A DNA stretch of 64,000 nucleotides from the NCBI RefSeq assembly GCF_041381155.1, contig NC_091137.1:21497655-21561654 (forward strand), given 5' to 3'. This document shows positions 1 to 12,846 of the stretch, piece after piece. Made by a program: the position numbers and the translations under genes. The first letter of the stretch is position 1; every line of letters starts with the position of its first letter. The notes beneath the pieces are model-generated. The model was given only the letters and a program-made list of their open reading frames with translations. It was not told the DNA's origin and did not search any database. This DNA is from Argopecten irradians. Taxonomy: Eukaryota > Mollusca > Bivalvia > Pectinida > Pectinidae.

Positions 1-772
1 AGCTACATCAAAGGCTGCACCGGTAGATATCAAAGGAAAATCAGTTGTTGCCCAACGTCATGGCTAGTGCACAAACACAAAAGGTCTTGCAACGTATTCG
101 TCCAACACCCCAAGTGATAAATCCTTCTCACTTATAAATCCTTGCTTGGTAAGGAGACATTTATTACTAATACTAGTGTTCCATTTTGATCTATCAGAGT
201 TACTTCCTTTGGTTTGTCTGTCAGAACTGACCGATAGGTTCGAGTACTAGTAATCATACCAGATGTTGTTATGTTTCAGCCATGCTAGCAGCTATGACAT
301 TACCACACAATATCTAGTTGTCATTTCTGATGTTTTCATTCGTAGCCATTTTATTTCTGGTCACTTTCTAATATTTACATTGGAAAAGGACACATCATTA
401 TCTTCACAGTCTAATTAGAATTATCTGTTATTTGCTGAAGGTATGGTACCACGATCACATTCAGATGACCCAAAAATTGATTATTTAACTAAAATTAGTT
501 TGATAATTTTGTAGAGTGACAAAGGTTATTGCTCACTGTTAATTAGATAAATCAAATTTCCATAAAACGGGTCGTCTGATGTTTAACATTCCCAATGGCA
601 TTCTAAATATAGGTGACAAAACAGCAAAATAATCCTCTCTAAACCTAGATTTACACCAGGAATCTTGTGATGATTGCTGCTGGTTGTTTTGGCAGAAAAG
701 TGTGAAAATTATATGTATATATATATAATTATGAAAGGACAATACGAATCAAGATAAGATGATATGAAAAAC
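1..772. other. AT-rich intergenic sequence, no gene seen
   Basis: Apart from the short shadow frame at 539-742, no coding or structured feature is visible. The stretch lies beyond the likely 3' end of the minus-strand gene that ends at 973. Confidence 0.5.
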
Positions 773-802
773 TTTATTAGGTTTAAACAAGAGTGTTTTA
801 TT
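773..802 (-). promoter_or_regulatory. Candidate polyadenylation signals of the unknown gene
   Basis: Two TTTATT hexamers on the plus strand (797-802 and 773-778) read AATAAA on the minus strand, 170-200 nt beyond the stop codon of the 257-aa gene. The hexamers are directly visible; their use is inferred. Confidence 0.45.
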
Positions 803-972
803 GATTTCTGCCCTAAATTTTATCTATCGTCTTGTACACATATAAAAGGAACTGTTATTCCTTACACATTTATATCCAATCTAGTAAAGTCCTCAGGATT
901 TAAGTCTAGATCTGATCACAGACAAATGAACACAGAATAAAAAGCAATGTCATCAGGTACCTATAACAATGT

Positions 973-3900
973 TTACATGTCCTCGGATATGTAAAATCCA
1001 TATCTTAATTCTTCCTCATCACTCACAGAAGGATGCCGCGCAATTTTTTTCAGGGTTGAAAAAAGGTTGTTTTCACCACAACTTCTTTTAGGCTTACAAT
1101 GAGAGGAGTCACAGGATCGTTTTCTTTTCTGGTGAGATAGTCTTTCTTGTGAACAGATTTGAATATCAAAGTCAATGGAGTCTGTGGAAGATACAGAAGC
1201 TTGAAGATGTGACGAAGGTAATGACTGATCTGGAGAATCCGCAGATGATGATGACGATGATGATACAGATCCAAAAAGACAGTCTAAAGATGATGATAAT
1301 GACTGGTCAGGAGAGTCCACAGAGTCATACGATGTCAGATCTCCACCTATGTAAGGGTCACACAAGAAGTCTATCAGGGACTCACCATCAGAAAATCCTT
1401 CTTCCAGGATACGATCAACTGAGTCAGCAGATGGTGAAGCTATGGGCTCTGTCAAATCATTGGCTGCCAGACTCATCTGATCAAGTATCTCATAAAGGAA
1501 GCTGTCATCCTCATAGCACACCATATCCACATTATCATCTGTAATATAAAAATGACATTACTGTTACTAAGATAGTACAAATATGTCTGCTTACACTAAT
1601 GTGGTAATGTAGAAGGAAAAGGACTGTTACTATGGAACTAGTTGTCATGTTTACACCAAAGTGTAATTTATAAGGAAAAGGACTGTTAATATGGTACTAG
1701 TTGTCATGTTTACACCAAAGTGTAATTTATAAGGAAAAAGATTGTTACCATGGTACTAGTTGTCATGTTTACACCAAGGTGTAATGTATAAGGAAATGGG
1801 ATTGTTACCATGGTACTAGTTGTCATGTTTACACCAAGGTGTAATGTATAAGGAAATGGGATTGTTACCATGGTACTAGTTGTCATGTTTACACCAAAGT
1901 GTAATGTATAAGGAAAAGGACTGTTACTATGGTACTAGTTGTCATGTTTACACCAAAGAGTAATTTATAAGGAAATGGGATTGTTACTATGGAACTAGTT
2001 GTCATGTTTACACCAAAGTGTAATGTATAAGGAAAAGGACTGTTACCATGGTACTAGTTGTCATGTTTACACCAAAGTGTAATGTATAAGGAAAAGGACT
2101 GTTACTATGGAACTAGTTGTCATGTTTACACCAAACTATAATGTATAAGGAAATGGGATTGTTACTATGGTACTAGTTGTCATGTTTACACCAACGTGTA
2201 ATGTATAAGGAAATGTAATTTATAAGGAAATGGGATTGTTACCATGGTACTAGTTGTCATGTTTACACCAAAGTGTAATATATAAGGAAAAGGACTGTTA
2301 CTATGGTACTTGTCATGTTTACACCAAAGTGTAATTAGTGCATAAGGAATGGTCTGTTACAGTACTATGGTACTAGTTGCCATGTTTACACCAAGATGTT
2401 ACACCCAGTATACATAACAGCATTTATTTAATTACTAGAGCTCGCTAACGATTTGTGCATTTGTATTTGGTTCTAAAGACGATACCATTCTCTGACTAAA
2501 AGTGTTTTGAGCTACCATATTGCAGCTAAATCAGCCTTAATGGTACATAGTGGAGTTTAAGACACTGGGTTTCCGAGAATGTACTAGGCCTAGATATACA
2601 TATAGAGAGCTGAGATGTTTATGTTTCTGTCATACCAGTAACAAATGCAGGCAATCGTGCTGATTATTATAATAGAACAAAGGACCTCTTTCACGAACAA
2701 TGGAAATTTGCCCACGAACCAATTTTATTATAATTAAATGATACATGTAGCAACATTAATGCAAACCCTTGAAATACGGTAAGTTTGTCGTTTAAAAGTT
2801 ATAATATATATATGGCAAGGTCTATTTTTAGTAACGTTACATAATGATATGAAAATGCTTATTTTGGATCATTAATTGGGAATCTAACAGTGTCAACATT
2901 GAAATTAAAGAGCATATTTACATTGAAGAGAGTAATTAAAATGGGATTTAATTCTGTAACTGTGTGGTTTGAGAGGGAAGAGTTACCAGGTTACAGGGTC
3001 GATCATGTCACAAACCTACAGTAGTTCAATTATTTGCAGGGCTAACACTTCTGATAGATTAACATTTATGTTAATTAATGCTAACAGTTGTAAAACTCAT
3101 CACTTTTACATATATATTGTTTTAGATTTTAAGTTTAATTTGGTCGGGAAACTCATTTCTGCATCATTTTAGATTTAGATGAATTTAGATGTTTAACTGA
3201 ATCTAGCAGTTTTAATAATGAAAATACATGTTATCTGTAAGTACATCATCAAAACTTGATTATATCTTTATTGTCAATAATCATATTTAAATTCCATGTT
3301 AGTATTTTATTTGATAATTAGAAAATTAAATAGCTGTACTTAAGGATTAACTTGAATAGATTTTTTATGTTATGGAGATATAACACAAAAATCTGAGTGT
3401 ACTCTAAATAAACCGTGAAATTATTACGCCGTCATCTCAGCCAATCAGAAGCGACGTTACAAACGACGACGCCATTTTTTCCTTTATGGGCTGATAAAGT
3501 AAATTGTTAAGCCAATGAAAATGCTCGTAACAAGCAAAATTGAATTATTGAGTATTAGACACAAAAGAAAGGCTTCGACCATAGTACATACCCGGTATAT
3601 ACATGATGTATATCCCCATGGTAAAGTGTGTGTGGCGATGAAACCGTTCTATTCCATACTATATTAACAAACTTTGAGTTTAGAATTGTATGAATTTTAT
3701 TAGTAATTTTGAAGTAATCCTTATGTACAAAAACATCTCTAAAAATGTTAATTGGCGGATATGGTATTGATCGTAAGGAGATAATGGAGAAGCAGTCAAA
3801 CAGAAAATGAGAGTGTCTGATCAAACTGGAAATCATTTAGATGCAGTGTATTACATATACTGTATGTTACTTAGCTTTGTATCATGCATAAATTAATTCA

Positions 3901-6900
3901 TTTGGCTCCACTGACATGTATAATTCATGTTGTGATAACCACATTTCTGAAATGATAAACCTTAAGCCATTTTTATTGATAGTATAATGTGTTTAAGATA
4001 CACAAAGCTAATTATGAAAAATAAAACTGTGGACCTCAAAAACTTTGACTGTTTCATTAACCTTAAAAGATAATGTTAGTTTTTAAACTGAAAAAAAAAT
4101 CTTAGTTAACCTTTATGGAATTCATGAAAATTCTGAAGAAAATTAAAAAACTCAAAAACAAATTTCAGTTGATTGATCATAAAATGTTCTGAACAATCTA
4201 AATCTTAAACTGCCAAGAAATATTAAATATGGTAGCAAAATTAATACAATTTTGAACGGAAAAAATTTGAATATTAAAATTTTCTTTGTGTTTTTTTTTT
4301 TTTTTACACAAAAACATGCAATGGTGTGATTTGATGCCATTACCAACACTTGGAAAGCAAAATATTTTGAAAACCAACAACATTTTACATATATGTACTA
4401 ATATACTGGATGTGTGAAAATTGCTAAAAACTGGATTCTCTTACATAATAATCTACTCCCACCCATTTTTTTCTAATCTTGGTTGTTATTGTAATTTATA
4501 TGCCTTTCAGCTTCAAATAAAAACAATATTTCTGAGAATGCAGTTGCAATCATCATCTAGCTTGAAAAGTGAATGATAATGCCCTAAAATTCCAAAAAAC
4601 TTATTGTGATTTAATATTTTGATTATTCTATCATATATAGGTCATAACATTATATATTGTTGTAACTAATGATTATTAAAGGATTTTTGCAGTCAAAAAT
4701 GATAATTTCAGTTTATGCTGGAAATGGCTTTATTAGACCGTGTAGAAACCTCTCCGTGCCGCGCGCGACCGGAATAACCTGTAAACCGCCCATATCGAGG
4801 TCAAATTTTCTAGCTCTAAACCGTGTGACGTCATAATATAGTCCGTGGCTTATAGCTGTACTATAACAGACGTGCTATCACTTACATAGACGGTCACAGG
4901 AAAAGCCGATCAAAGATTTTTTTATGATTACTTTTGAGTGAAGTTAATCGTACAATAACTTTGGCTCAAATATAATAGATAAAAGAGTGAAACTCGATGT
5001 TTCAAATACTCTAATTTATGCTCTAATAGCAGGTATCTTCGTGTAATTATGAAAGAAACAGAAATAAAAGTTTCATTTTTTTTTGTCGAAGAGTTCAGCA
5101 ACGAATAAGCTTTAAATTAGATGATATTTTCCTGTAGTCTGTATCTTTGATACATTGTGAATTGCAAAGTTTGTGACTGTAAAATGAAATTTTGCGTAAC
5201 AATTTAAGAAATCCTTGATTAAAGCATCAAAGATATGATGCGTGTTGACATACGTACACACCGATGATTGATCATTACAAACATTGTGTTGTGTGTTGCT
5301 AACCGAAAAAATCGAGATACATTTATTACAATACCGTAAAACGTTTCAACATGTGGTAGAAAGAATTTACTTTTGATATTATGTAATTATAAAAGATCAA
5401 ATAATTGAGATATTAAGCAAAACAAACTATATTTTCAGACCGTGCGGTCGCTTTCAATTTTTAATCGATATACGAGTAGATACACCGATATTGTAGATAT
5501 ATTAGCCATGCCTTTGGTTTGATGGTTATGTAATACCTGAACCAGGATGTTGTTTACCTGTACACAACGCCATTCATCGAACTCGCCTGTAATTACCTGG
5601 CCGCTGACAGTTTGCTATTCGGTGTATTTGCTATTGTCTTACTGTCAATCAGGTTAGGACATCCGTTTAATTGGATTGTGATTTGAATTATGGAAACCCC
5701 GTACATCTATGCTCGAGGTTTTTTATTGTCACCTCCATTTTTAAAATGAAGATGTAAAAGCAAATGGAAATAAAATATTCCTAATCATACCTAGGAATAT
5801 ATATTACATACACATATATATATATATGTCCTACACAGGTAAAACAAAAATGAAAGGTGACTTATTCAGATACAAAAATGGTTCTAAGAACTATTTCAAC
5901 TAAAGGTTTAACCTTAAAAATTATTCCAGTCTAGTACTGTAATTACGGAATCGTGGCATATAGCAATCTTCCGTAATTTCTAAGGTATTAGTAAAAATTC
6001 TAAGCATGTATTTTCACCGTTTCGAATTTAAATGTACATGTATAGTTATACAAGAAGGGTTACAACATTATCACACTAAATATACTTATTTAAATATCAT
6101 TTAGTATATTTTTAAAAAGGTACAAGATATAATATCTATTTATAATGCCTGTATACAAGTAATTTCAATTTTCACTTGAACACTTTATGTGGTTACTTTT
6201 TGGATTATACGATAAATGTTCATATATCATACTATTAAATCTCGGTATGATACAAAACTGTCGACAATGAATATACTAATTTAAGGATTTAGTATAATTT
6301 TGAAATAATGAATTGAAATCTACCCTTAAACTGTAATTTAGGAACATATATCAGAAATACCATTGATGTGTTTCTGCTTTTTAGTAAACGTTATGGATAA
6401 AGTTTTAAAGGCAACAAAATAGATATACATATTATTTTCGGTATAAGTTCGGTACTGTAACTCCAATATCACGTAACTGATAACCGTCCACATTTTATTT
6501 TTACTCAAAAACTGTGCCGTGTTTGCATCGTTATAGCAGAAGTTTGAAATAAAACCACGGATTCTAGATATATTCATGCTAAATTTTGGGATTTTACTCG
6601 TAAAAAGATAGTGTAACATTATACTGTTTATTTATTACACTGAAATTTACATCATATGCTATCTCAATCTCAGTCCAGACTGATCCGAACATCATTTTGA
6701 TATCGCTATCAAATTGGACTGATTATCTATTCTGAAGTATAGATATATACTTGTTTGAATTTTTGAAGTGGTGTAAATGGAATGTTTTGAAACTGAAAAT
6801 ATCTACATTATAAAGCTAGAATAACCATTTACTCGAAAAACTAAATTTGTAGATCTAATGTATACGTATATATGGTGTATACATGTATAGTACTATATTG

Positions 6901-9900
6901 TAAATCGGTATACCCGAGGAAAAGTGGTATTGGTGTCGGTGTAGTGATATTCTATAAATCATGTTTATCAAATAGGATATCTGTCGTAGAAAATATTTAT
7001 GATAGTATAATATGGATAAAAATTGACGATAACACGATAGATAGATACATCGTGTTTTGTTATTTCCCTCCCGAAAACAGTGTATTTTATGGAAATGATG
7101 AAGTAAGAGATATTGATATGTTTCAAATCCTACAAGATTCTTTAATAAGATATAGTGATCTTGCATGGAAAAGTTTATATTACTGGGGATCTCAATGCAC
7201 GAACTGGTTGTAGACTTGATATGATAGCAAATGATACTTTAGCTATAAATACTAACCAATCCGCTAATTATGTTTCTGATGATATATGCGATATTACTGA
7301 AGGTAAAAATATGGATAAAACATGTACAGTTAATTCTTTCGGTAGAAAATTATTGTAATTCTGTAAAAATACTGGTTTTAGAATAATGAATGGACAACAT
7401 CCTTGTGACCGAGAGGGAAGTGTTACATTTTTTAATACGAATGGTACTAGCCTTATTGATTATCTGCTTGTGGAGACTAATAACTTTCATGACATAGTAG
7501 AGTTTAAGTCTGGAAATTTTGAACCTGTCTCCGACCACGCACCTATATCTTTTACGTTGAGAATAGAACAAATATCTGAAGTAAGACAAATTAAAGATGA
7601 TATTCATACTAGATGTGTATGTGAAAATATACGGTGGATGGATGGAAATATAAATGAGATAAGACAAAATCTTATGGAAAATATGAATTCATTTAATGAT
7701 TCACTTAAACCTTCATTGACAAACCCGGTTGATATTGAAAGATGTATTGAACGAGTTGGTTCTATTCTACGTGATGTATGTTTACCGTTGTGTGATGTTT
7801 TTACTTGTAATTTACATAAATCTGATGAATGTCAAAGGAAGAAATCAGCATTGAAAGAAGATAAACCCTGGTTCAATGATATTTGTAAGCAAAAGTACAA
7901 CGAATACAAAAGAGCCTTGTATAATTTTAATAATGAGAAAAATGACAGTAATCATAAAGCGCTTGCAGAGAAAAAGACCGCTTATAAAAAGTATGAAGTA
8001 AGACTTAAAAGAGAATATCAACGACATGAAGGTAATAAAATTGGTTCGTAGGCAAATTTCCATTGTTCGTGAAAGAGGTCCTTTGTCTAAATATAACAAC
8101 ATGATCCTCAAAAAATATTTCATATGAAGTATTTTTTATAAATTCATTCCTATGGGTTTTAATCAGCAAATCATGTTTAACAGTGATGTATTACTTTCTG
8201 GAAACCATATAACCTACTCCAACAATGTTAGAGGTATAGCATGACGAGACACTTTTGATCATTACGTCGTGTCTAACTTGCACATCAGAAGTTTTTCAAT
8301 ATCGAGATCTAATATTATTGGATTACATATAAACGTGAGCATTGACCGCCCAATTCCGCACGAACTCTTCATTTTCCCTCCGGTCCTAGTTTGTTTTCAA
8401 TTACACAATAAGATTTATTTCCCTTTGATCGCGTTTATACCATTTCGAGGATCAAAAGTCTTAATTTATATAGTGTTCGAAGAAAATGTTGGATTTTTTT
8501 GTCGAGGTTTGCCCTAACAGTTTCGTTAGCAGGCGTTCATTTTACGAATAAGAATTTTTTTCGGTTTCATTTTTCAGGTACATGTACATGTACAAACATG
8601 TGTTTCCTTGATGTAATATGCAACCAATACATGAAACATTTTGCATCAATATTATATAGTGAACGCAAAAAAAACCTGTCGAGTCACTTAATTTCCAGTG
8701 TCAACATGTGTACATTATAATCATAGATATCTAACGTGACGCTACCCAAATTGGAACAATATTTGAAGATAATTGTGAAAATTTTCTAACATGTGCTTAT
8801 TGTTAGTTTAGATTGTTAACTGATCATAATTCTGAATCATTAATTTTAAAACTGTTTCATTTTGGGTAGCGTTGCAAGTTGGGTAGCGTCACGTTACGCT
8901 CGACCGCCGAGAGAGCATAAACGATAATTGGTGTATAATCGTGTTTGTATATGTGTTAAATACCTCAAAAATACATATAAAATAATTCATTTCCATTTAG
9001 AGCATGTACAATCAGTATTTTTAAATCTACATATACGGCGTAGTGCCATGGATTTTTTCGAGACAATTTAATTACTTTTTGGTTCTTTTATCTTGAAAAA
9101 ATTAAAGCTCAAATTTTTCAAATATAGTAATGGTGCAAATTTAACTTTTGTAACTGAAGAAAAATACATATTCGTCTGCTCCTATTTTTGGTAGAGAAAA
9201 AAGTACTATTCGTCAGCGGTGTAGCATCTAAAACACTGACGATAAATTGTTTGGATCATGATATTGTGTCTCTTTATTAATTTCTTTTTAAAAAGAAAGA
9301 AAATGCACCTGAACGTGAAAATACTATAATCTTTAGGAAAGCTGGAAAAATGTTTATTTTTATATAAACACTAATTTAACTACAGATATTGTAACGGAAA
9401 ATTGTACACCAGAAGTCACTGTTAATTAATCAGTGACGTCATATGTTTGTTTCATGTCCAGCCCCGGTTTTACGAAGACTTCGATTTTCTCTAAATCAAA
9501 TTCTTTATGGATGATTAAGTTATTTCCATTTTTTTTCTTTTTGCGTTTTTAGATTGAAAATTGTGTCTATTATGTACGATAACATATAAAAACATAACTT
9601 AAAGTATGCGCATTATAGTTATATACTACGTACCCTGAAATACTACCCAAAGACAAGAAAAAAATCGGGAAAAAAGGATTCCAGAAGTAAATTGAAGTAG
9701 ACACCCTTTTTGAATTACATACATATTGATATTGGAGTGAAACTTTTCAATTGGAAACTTTACTATACAAAATCTAATGATAATATTTTCAAAGCATTAT
9801 TTCTGTGAACAATTGTGAATAAAACATGTTAATTTATTTGATCTGTTAATAGCTGTAGCATGTATTAACTGTTTTGCGAACGTTAACCATTAGATTGAAA

Positions 9901-10471
9901 TAGTGTCTGTTATGTACGACAACATATAACCCTATTTAAATTAAGAGCCTCATATACATATAGTATTGGGTTGTAATGGGTAAATCGACGCCCCTGCTCA
10001 CATAACAATTCTTTTGAAACACATCTTACTTGTATTTTGTTCTTGTGAGAAAGCATATTAAAAATCACTCTTTTTTATTTTAAAATCGGAATAATTCACG
10101 GTTTTCGTACGCAGGTTTTCAACATCAAGTTAAAGAACGTCATTCTGAATAATAACAAATAAATAATAAGAAAGAAGAAAAAACACAATTAAAGGGCTGA
10201 AATTTACCATATTATATTTTCTAGTGACCAGCGGTGTGAAATGTGTCAATGTTTTTTACTTACCCAGTATGGACGCCAGTTCGTCTTCAGTAGGTGCCAA
10301 ACAGGGGCTGGTGTCCGTCATTAGGAAACAATCGCACGTGCAGGAGTTCGAGAGATGAAGCTTCAAACTAGGGTATGTTGTGTCTTTGACTGATGTAGAG
10401 GACTGGACAGTGTCCACTTCCATGTCGCCTTCCTCGGACAGAAAGGGGAGTAGGCCTAGAGAATCTTCCAT
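973..10471 (-). CDS. Unrecognised acidic, serine-rich protein, two coding exons (257 aa)
   Basis: Coding exon 1 is 10264-10471 and exon 2 is 973-1538. The start ATG sits in a good context (GGAGGAAATGG). Exon 1 ends at a consensus donor (G|GTAAGT) in phase 1. Exon 2 follows an acceptor TATATTACAG, and joining gives an uninterrupted frame of 774 nt including the TAA stop. Nothing in the protein matches a family I know. Visible features: an acidic N-terminal half with several hydrophobic-acidic patches, two SPDQSL repeats (about residues 145 and 171), a polyserine run (about 160-168), a basic stretch with KRKR and KPKR that could be a nuclear localisation signal (about 205-222), and a conserved-looking C terminus (LKKIARHPSVSDEEELRYGF). 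No signal peptide or membrane segment is seen. The composition would fit a short-lived nuclear regulator or transactivator, but that is inference. AATAAA signals on the minus strand at 797-802 and 773-778 fit a 3' UTR of about 200 nt. Confidence 0.72.
1590..2400. repeat. 60-bp minisatellite, about 13 copies, beside a splice acceptor
   Basis: Units share GGTACTAGTTGTCATG and TTTACACCAAAGTGTAAT and run in register with a period of 59-60 bp. The last few units are truncated or fused. The array lies in the intron of the 257-aa gene, starting about 50 bp from the exon 2 acceptor. On the minus strand the unit segment AGTAACAGT...TTATAAATTACA resembles the acceptor region AGTAACAGT...TTATATTACAG, so the array may have grown from the intron end. 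Confidence 0.9.
2401..6871. other. Intron sequence of the unknown gene, no coding sequence seen
   Basis: AT-rich sequence with only short random frames. Locally GC-richer islands stand out: 3417-3490 (a CCAAT-like AGCCAATCAG and several CGACG), 4735-4900 (CpG-rich, with a CRE palindrome TGACGTCA near 4827) and 5440-5640. None is attached to an exon I can define. A 54-bp segment at 2679-2732 is repeated in inverted orientation at 8035-8095. Confidence 0.4.
2679..8095. repeat. Inverted pair of a 54-bp segment, possible ends of a composite element
   Basis: The segment starting ACAAAGGACCTCTTTCACG at 2679-2732 recurs in reverse complement at 8035-8095 with very few mismatches. The two copies point outward 5.4 kb apart and bracket the LINE fragment. 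No convincing target-site duplication is seen, so they may be terminal inverted repeats or just two dispersed copies. Confidence 0.55.
6872..8048 (+). pseudogene. Broken non-LTR retrotransposon (LINE) endonuclease domain
   Basis: Translation on the plus strand gives the C-terminal part of an exonuclease-endonuclease-phosphatase domain of a LINE ORF2: GDLNARTG near 7168-7195, IDYLL near 7457, and the catalytic SDHAPISF near 7530. A basic linker follows (KPWFNDICK, EYKRAL, YQRHEGNK) of the kind that precedes reverse transcriptase. The frame shifts once near 7185 and has an in-frame TAA at 7356-7358. The N-terminal part of the nuclease and the whole reverse transcriptase are missing. It lies antisense inside the 8.7-kb intron of the unknown gene. 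Homology stops abruptly at about 8030, where sequence shared with 2679-2732 begins. Confidence 0.8.
8730..8898. mobile_element. Small inverted-repeat element (MITE-like, about 165 bp)
   Basis: TAACGTGACGCTACCCAA at 8732-8750 is matched in reverse complement by TTGGGTAGCGTCACGTTA at about 8877-8895. An extra internal copy of the terminal motif (TTGGGTAGCG) lies just before the right end. No coding capacity. Confidence 0.6.
8898..9233 (-). mobile_element. MITE family A, diverged copy 1
   Basis: About 335 bp with the same internal order as the three copies at 49.6, 51.4 and 56.4 kb (GTAATGGTGCAAAT, ACTTTTGTAACTGAA, CGTCAGCGGTG, GCATCTAAA end). It is the most diverged of the four; its left end abuts the 165-bp inverted-repeat element. 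Confidence 0.7.
9234..10263. other. Intron sequence next to exon 1 of the unknown gene
   Basis: No gene or repeat recognised. A CRE-like TGACGTCA occurs near 9434. The stretch TAGATTGAAA...GTCTATTATGTACG near 9550 recurs at 9893-9925, a small local duplication. Confidence 0.4.
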
Positions 10472-10720
10472 TTCCTCCGAGAAATGTGTAGCACCTGTGT
10501 CGTTCTGTTACTTCTAATGGACTAACTTCTTACTTGTCAAGTGGTCGTCTGTCACGTGACGGGACTACTGGCCGGAGTCTGACCACCGCGGTACTGGACA
10601 TCAATCGGTCGTTAGGACACGCGTGTTCCTCTGATGTCAAACCGACGTCCATCACTGAACTGACCACCCGCTGACCGCTAGGTAAGTGCACGATGACCAC
10701 ATACACGGTCTAGTCCACTC
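10472..10720 (-). promoter_or_regulatory. Likely promoter and 5' UTR of the unknown gene
   Basis: Sequence upstream of the ATG at 10471 is clearly GC-richer than its surroundings. It holds a palindromic E-box GTCACGTGAC at 10551-10560 and several ACGTC/GACG motifs, and no evident TATA box. The transcription start cannot be placed from sequence alone. Confidence 0.45.
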
Positions 10721-12782
10721 CCAATTAACATCAATTAACAGTGGGTAGTTAACGGGACAGCTTTTTGTTTAACAGCTGCCCCGAATTCACTTATAAATTC
10801 TTGATCTCACTCAATCGGTCTTTACTTCTAAAAGCCCTTAAGCTGATAGGTACATAGTAGAATACATACAGTTCAATAAACAGATTGTTATCATATTCAG
10901 GAGTGAGATCGTACACACAGTAACACAAATAACTTAAACTTACACACATGTTACGTATCTTGGTTTAAAGTGCTTGTTAAAATCATGTATGGACAAATAT
11001 ATTAACAAATGCAATATATATGAGGAGTACAAATCAAATACGTATACAAGATATTTATAATGGTTAAATTATGAATTGATAGTTATTGTACCACAATTTA
11101 CTTACAAAAAAACAACTTGGAATGATTATGATAAATTTGAATATCACTATACATGAACAAATTTGAAACCCGCAGTATTTTAACAAATAATAAAGTAAAT
11201 TTTTGTGAATAATTCAACCTTTATTATATAATTATTTGTCGATCTAGGTAAGGACGTATATCGATTACAAGGGACGTAACATCTTTATATACTAACAATG
11301 TAAGGGTTCCATGCTGGTAATGGTCCAAAATATATCTACTTGCATGTAGTATGTTTATCATAAGATTTGGAGTTGCAAATTCAATTATTTACGCGCGCGT
11401 TTCAAGTAAATTACAAACAACTCGAGTTGCAACAAAGACTGCATCGAAGAAGGGACTTTTTTCGTTTATGATGTAAAATGAATAATGTTTGCCATTAGCA
11501 TTGCTATTTACAATTGTGTTATCTTTTACTTTGTTTGTCGCATCAAAAGCACTATTTGGGAGATTGGAATATGATGTATACTAAATATTCATTTTGAAAA
11601 TTTAGAAAACCATTTATCTCTGACTATACATATGTACATGTTTCTGATATGACAGGTAGAATACCGGATAACATTGCGAAGTACAGTAGACTGAAATACG
11701 AATTTGTGACGTTGTCCTTCAACTGCACAGCAAAATCTTCGGAAAAATTCTTGGACACGATATCCCTATCAACCCTTTATAATTATATTCTTGATAGCTA
11801 ACGATATACAATTCAAAATTCCGGTCAGAGTATGGGTATGGAGATATAGACTCGCTAGTCATATAAAAAACAATACATGAACAGTAATGATTTTAGAGAA
11901 GAGTGCCAAACAAAACATATATGCAAGTGCTCAAGTTCTCAAATATATTCTGTGATCATTTGAAATCTTTAAATTATTGATATCAAAGAAAGACTAACAA
12001 AACATGACATAGACATTAGAATGTTATATACACAAAGCCAATAATTGGCGAGTTGCATGTTGTCTTAGGAGTGGCACACCTAACTAACAGCTTGATGTTT
12101 TTCTAATGGTTATGTAGATAATTGTAGATAATTAGGAAAGCGTTAAATTGTTTCCATAGAGAACACTTTCAAAATATTTTTATAATAAAATATCAACTTT
12201 TTGTTTCTTTTCACTGAAATAATTATTTCGATTGACCGTTACTTTTCTGCACTTGGCTTATTTTGAATAAAATTGGAATATGAAAAGAGTGCCATGGGCA
12301 AAATCTCTGATCAAGCTACTGTGGAAACTGGTAGATGGAATAATATGAATAATCAAAATAGAATCTGTTCTTATCTTGATACCTGCAGTACCCACTATTG
12401 TCCTTAGAAAGAATACCAATATTATTAAATTTTCATAGGTAATGAACTCTACAATTATTAAATCGTTAAGAAATTTTGTAAAATCAAAGTTTTGAAAGTT
12501 ATACTAAAGAGTATAATTTGTCCTTCTATGTTGCATTTGTTGAATGTTGTAAATGTTTCTTTAAACACTGTATTTTGTAAAGAGGCTTAGTACATACTGA
12601 AGGATTAGAACAGAGGAATAGGTAGATTACGGTGAGAGATGAAATAACAATCACATATTTAAGCCATACTATCCTACGTAACTATATATAAAAGAATGTT
12701 TATAATGATTTCTTCATGACTTTGGTACAGCAGTTGTTGAAAGTTGATACTTGTAAATATGCCTCTATTTTAAACTGGTCGC
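10721..12782. other. AT-rich intergenic stretch, nothing recognised
   Basis: No open frame, splice-linked exon or clear repeat is seen. Just past its end, near 12780-12835, a short tandem pair of GCCATAGA(G/A)GTTACGATTATTG leads into the large satellite. Confidence 0.4.
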
Positions 12783-12846
12783 CATAGAGGTTACGATTAT
12801 TGTTGCCATAGAAGTTACGATTATTGTCGAACGGAAGTCGTAAAGT

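Noticed and set aside
1149..1544. 131-codon plus-strand frame
   Set aside because: Antisense shadow of exon 2 of the minus-strand 257-aa gene.
4735..4900. CpG-rich stretch with TGACGTCA as a second promoter
   Set aside because: No exon with a start codon and donor could be attached on either strand, so only noted as a GC-richer island.
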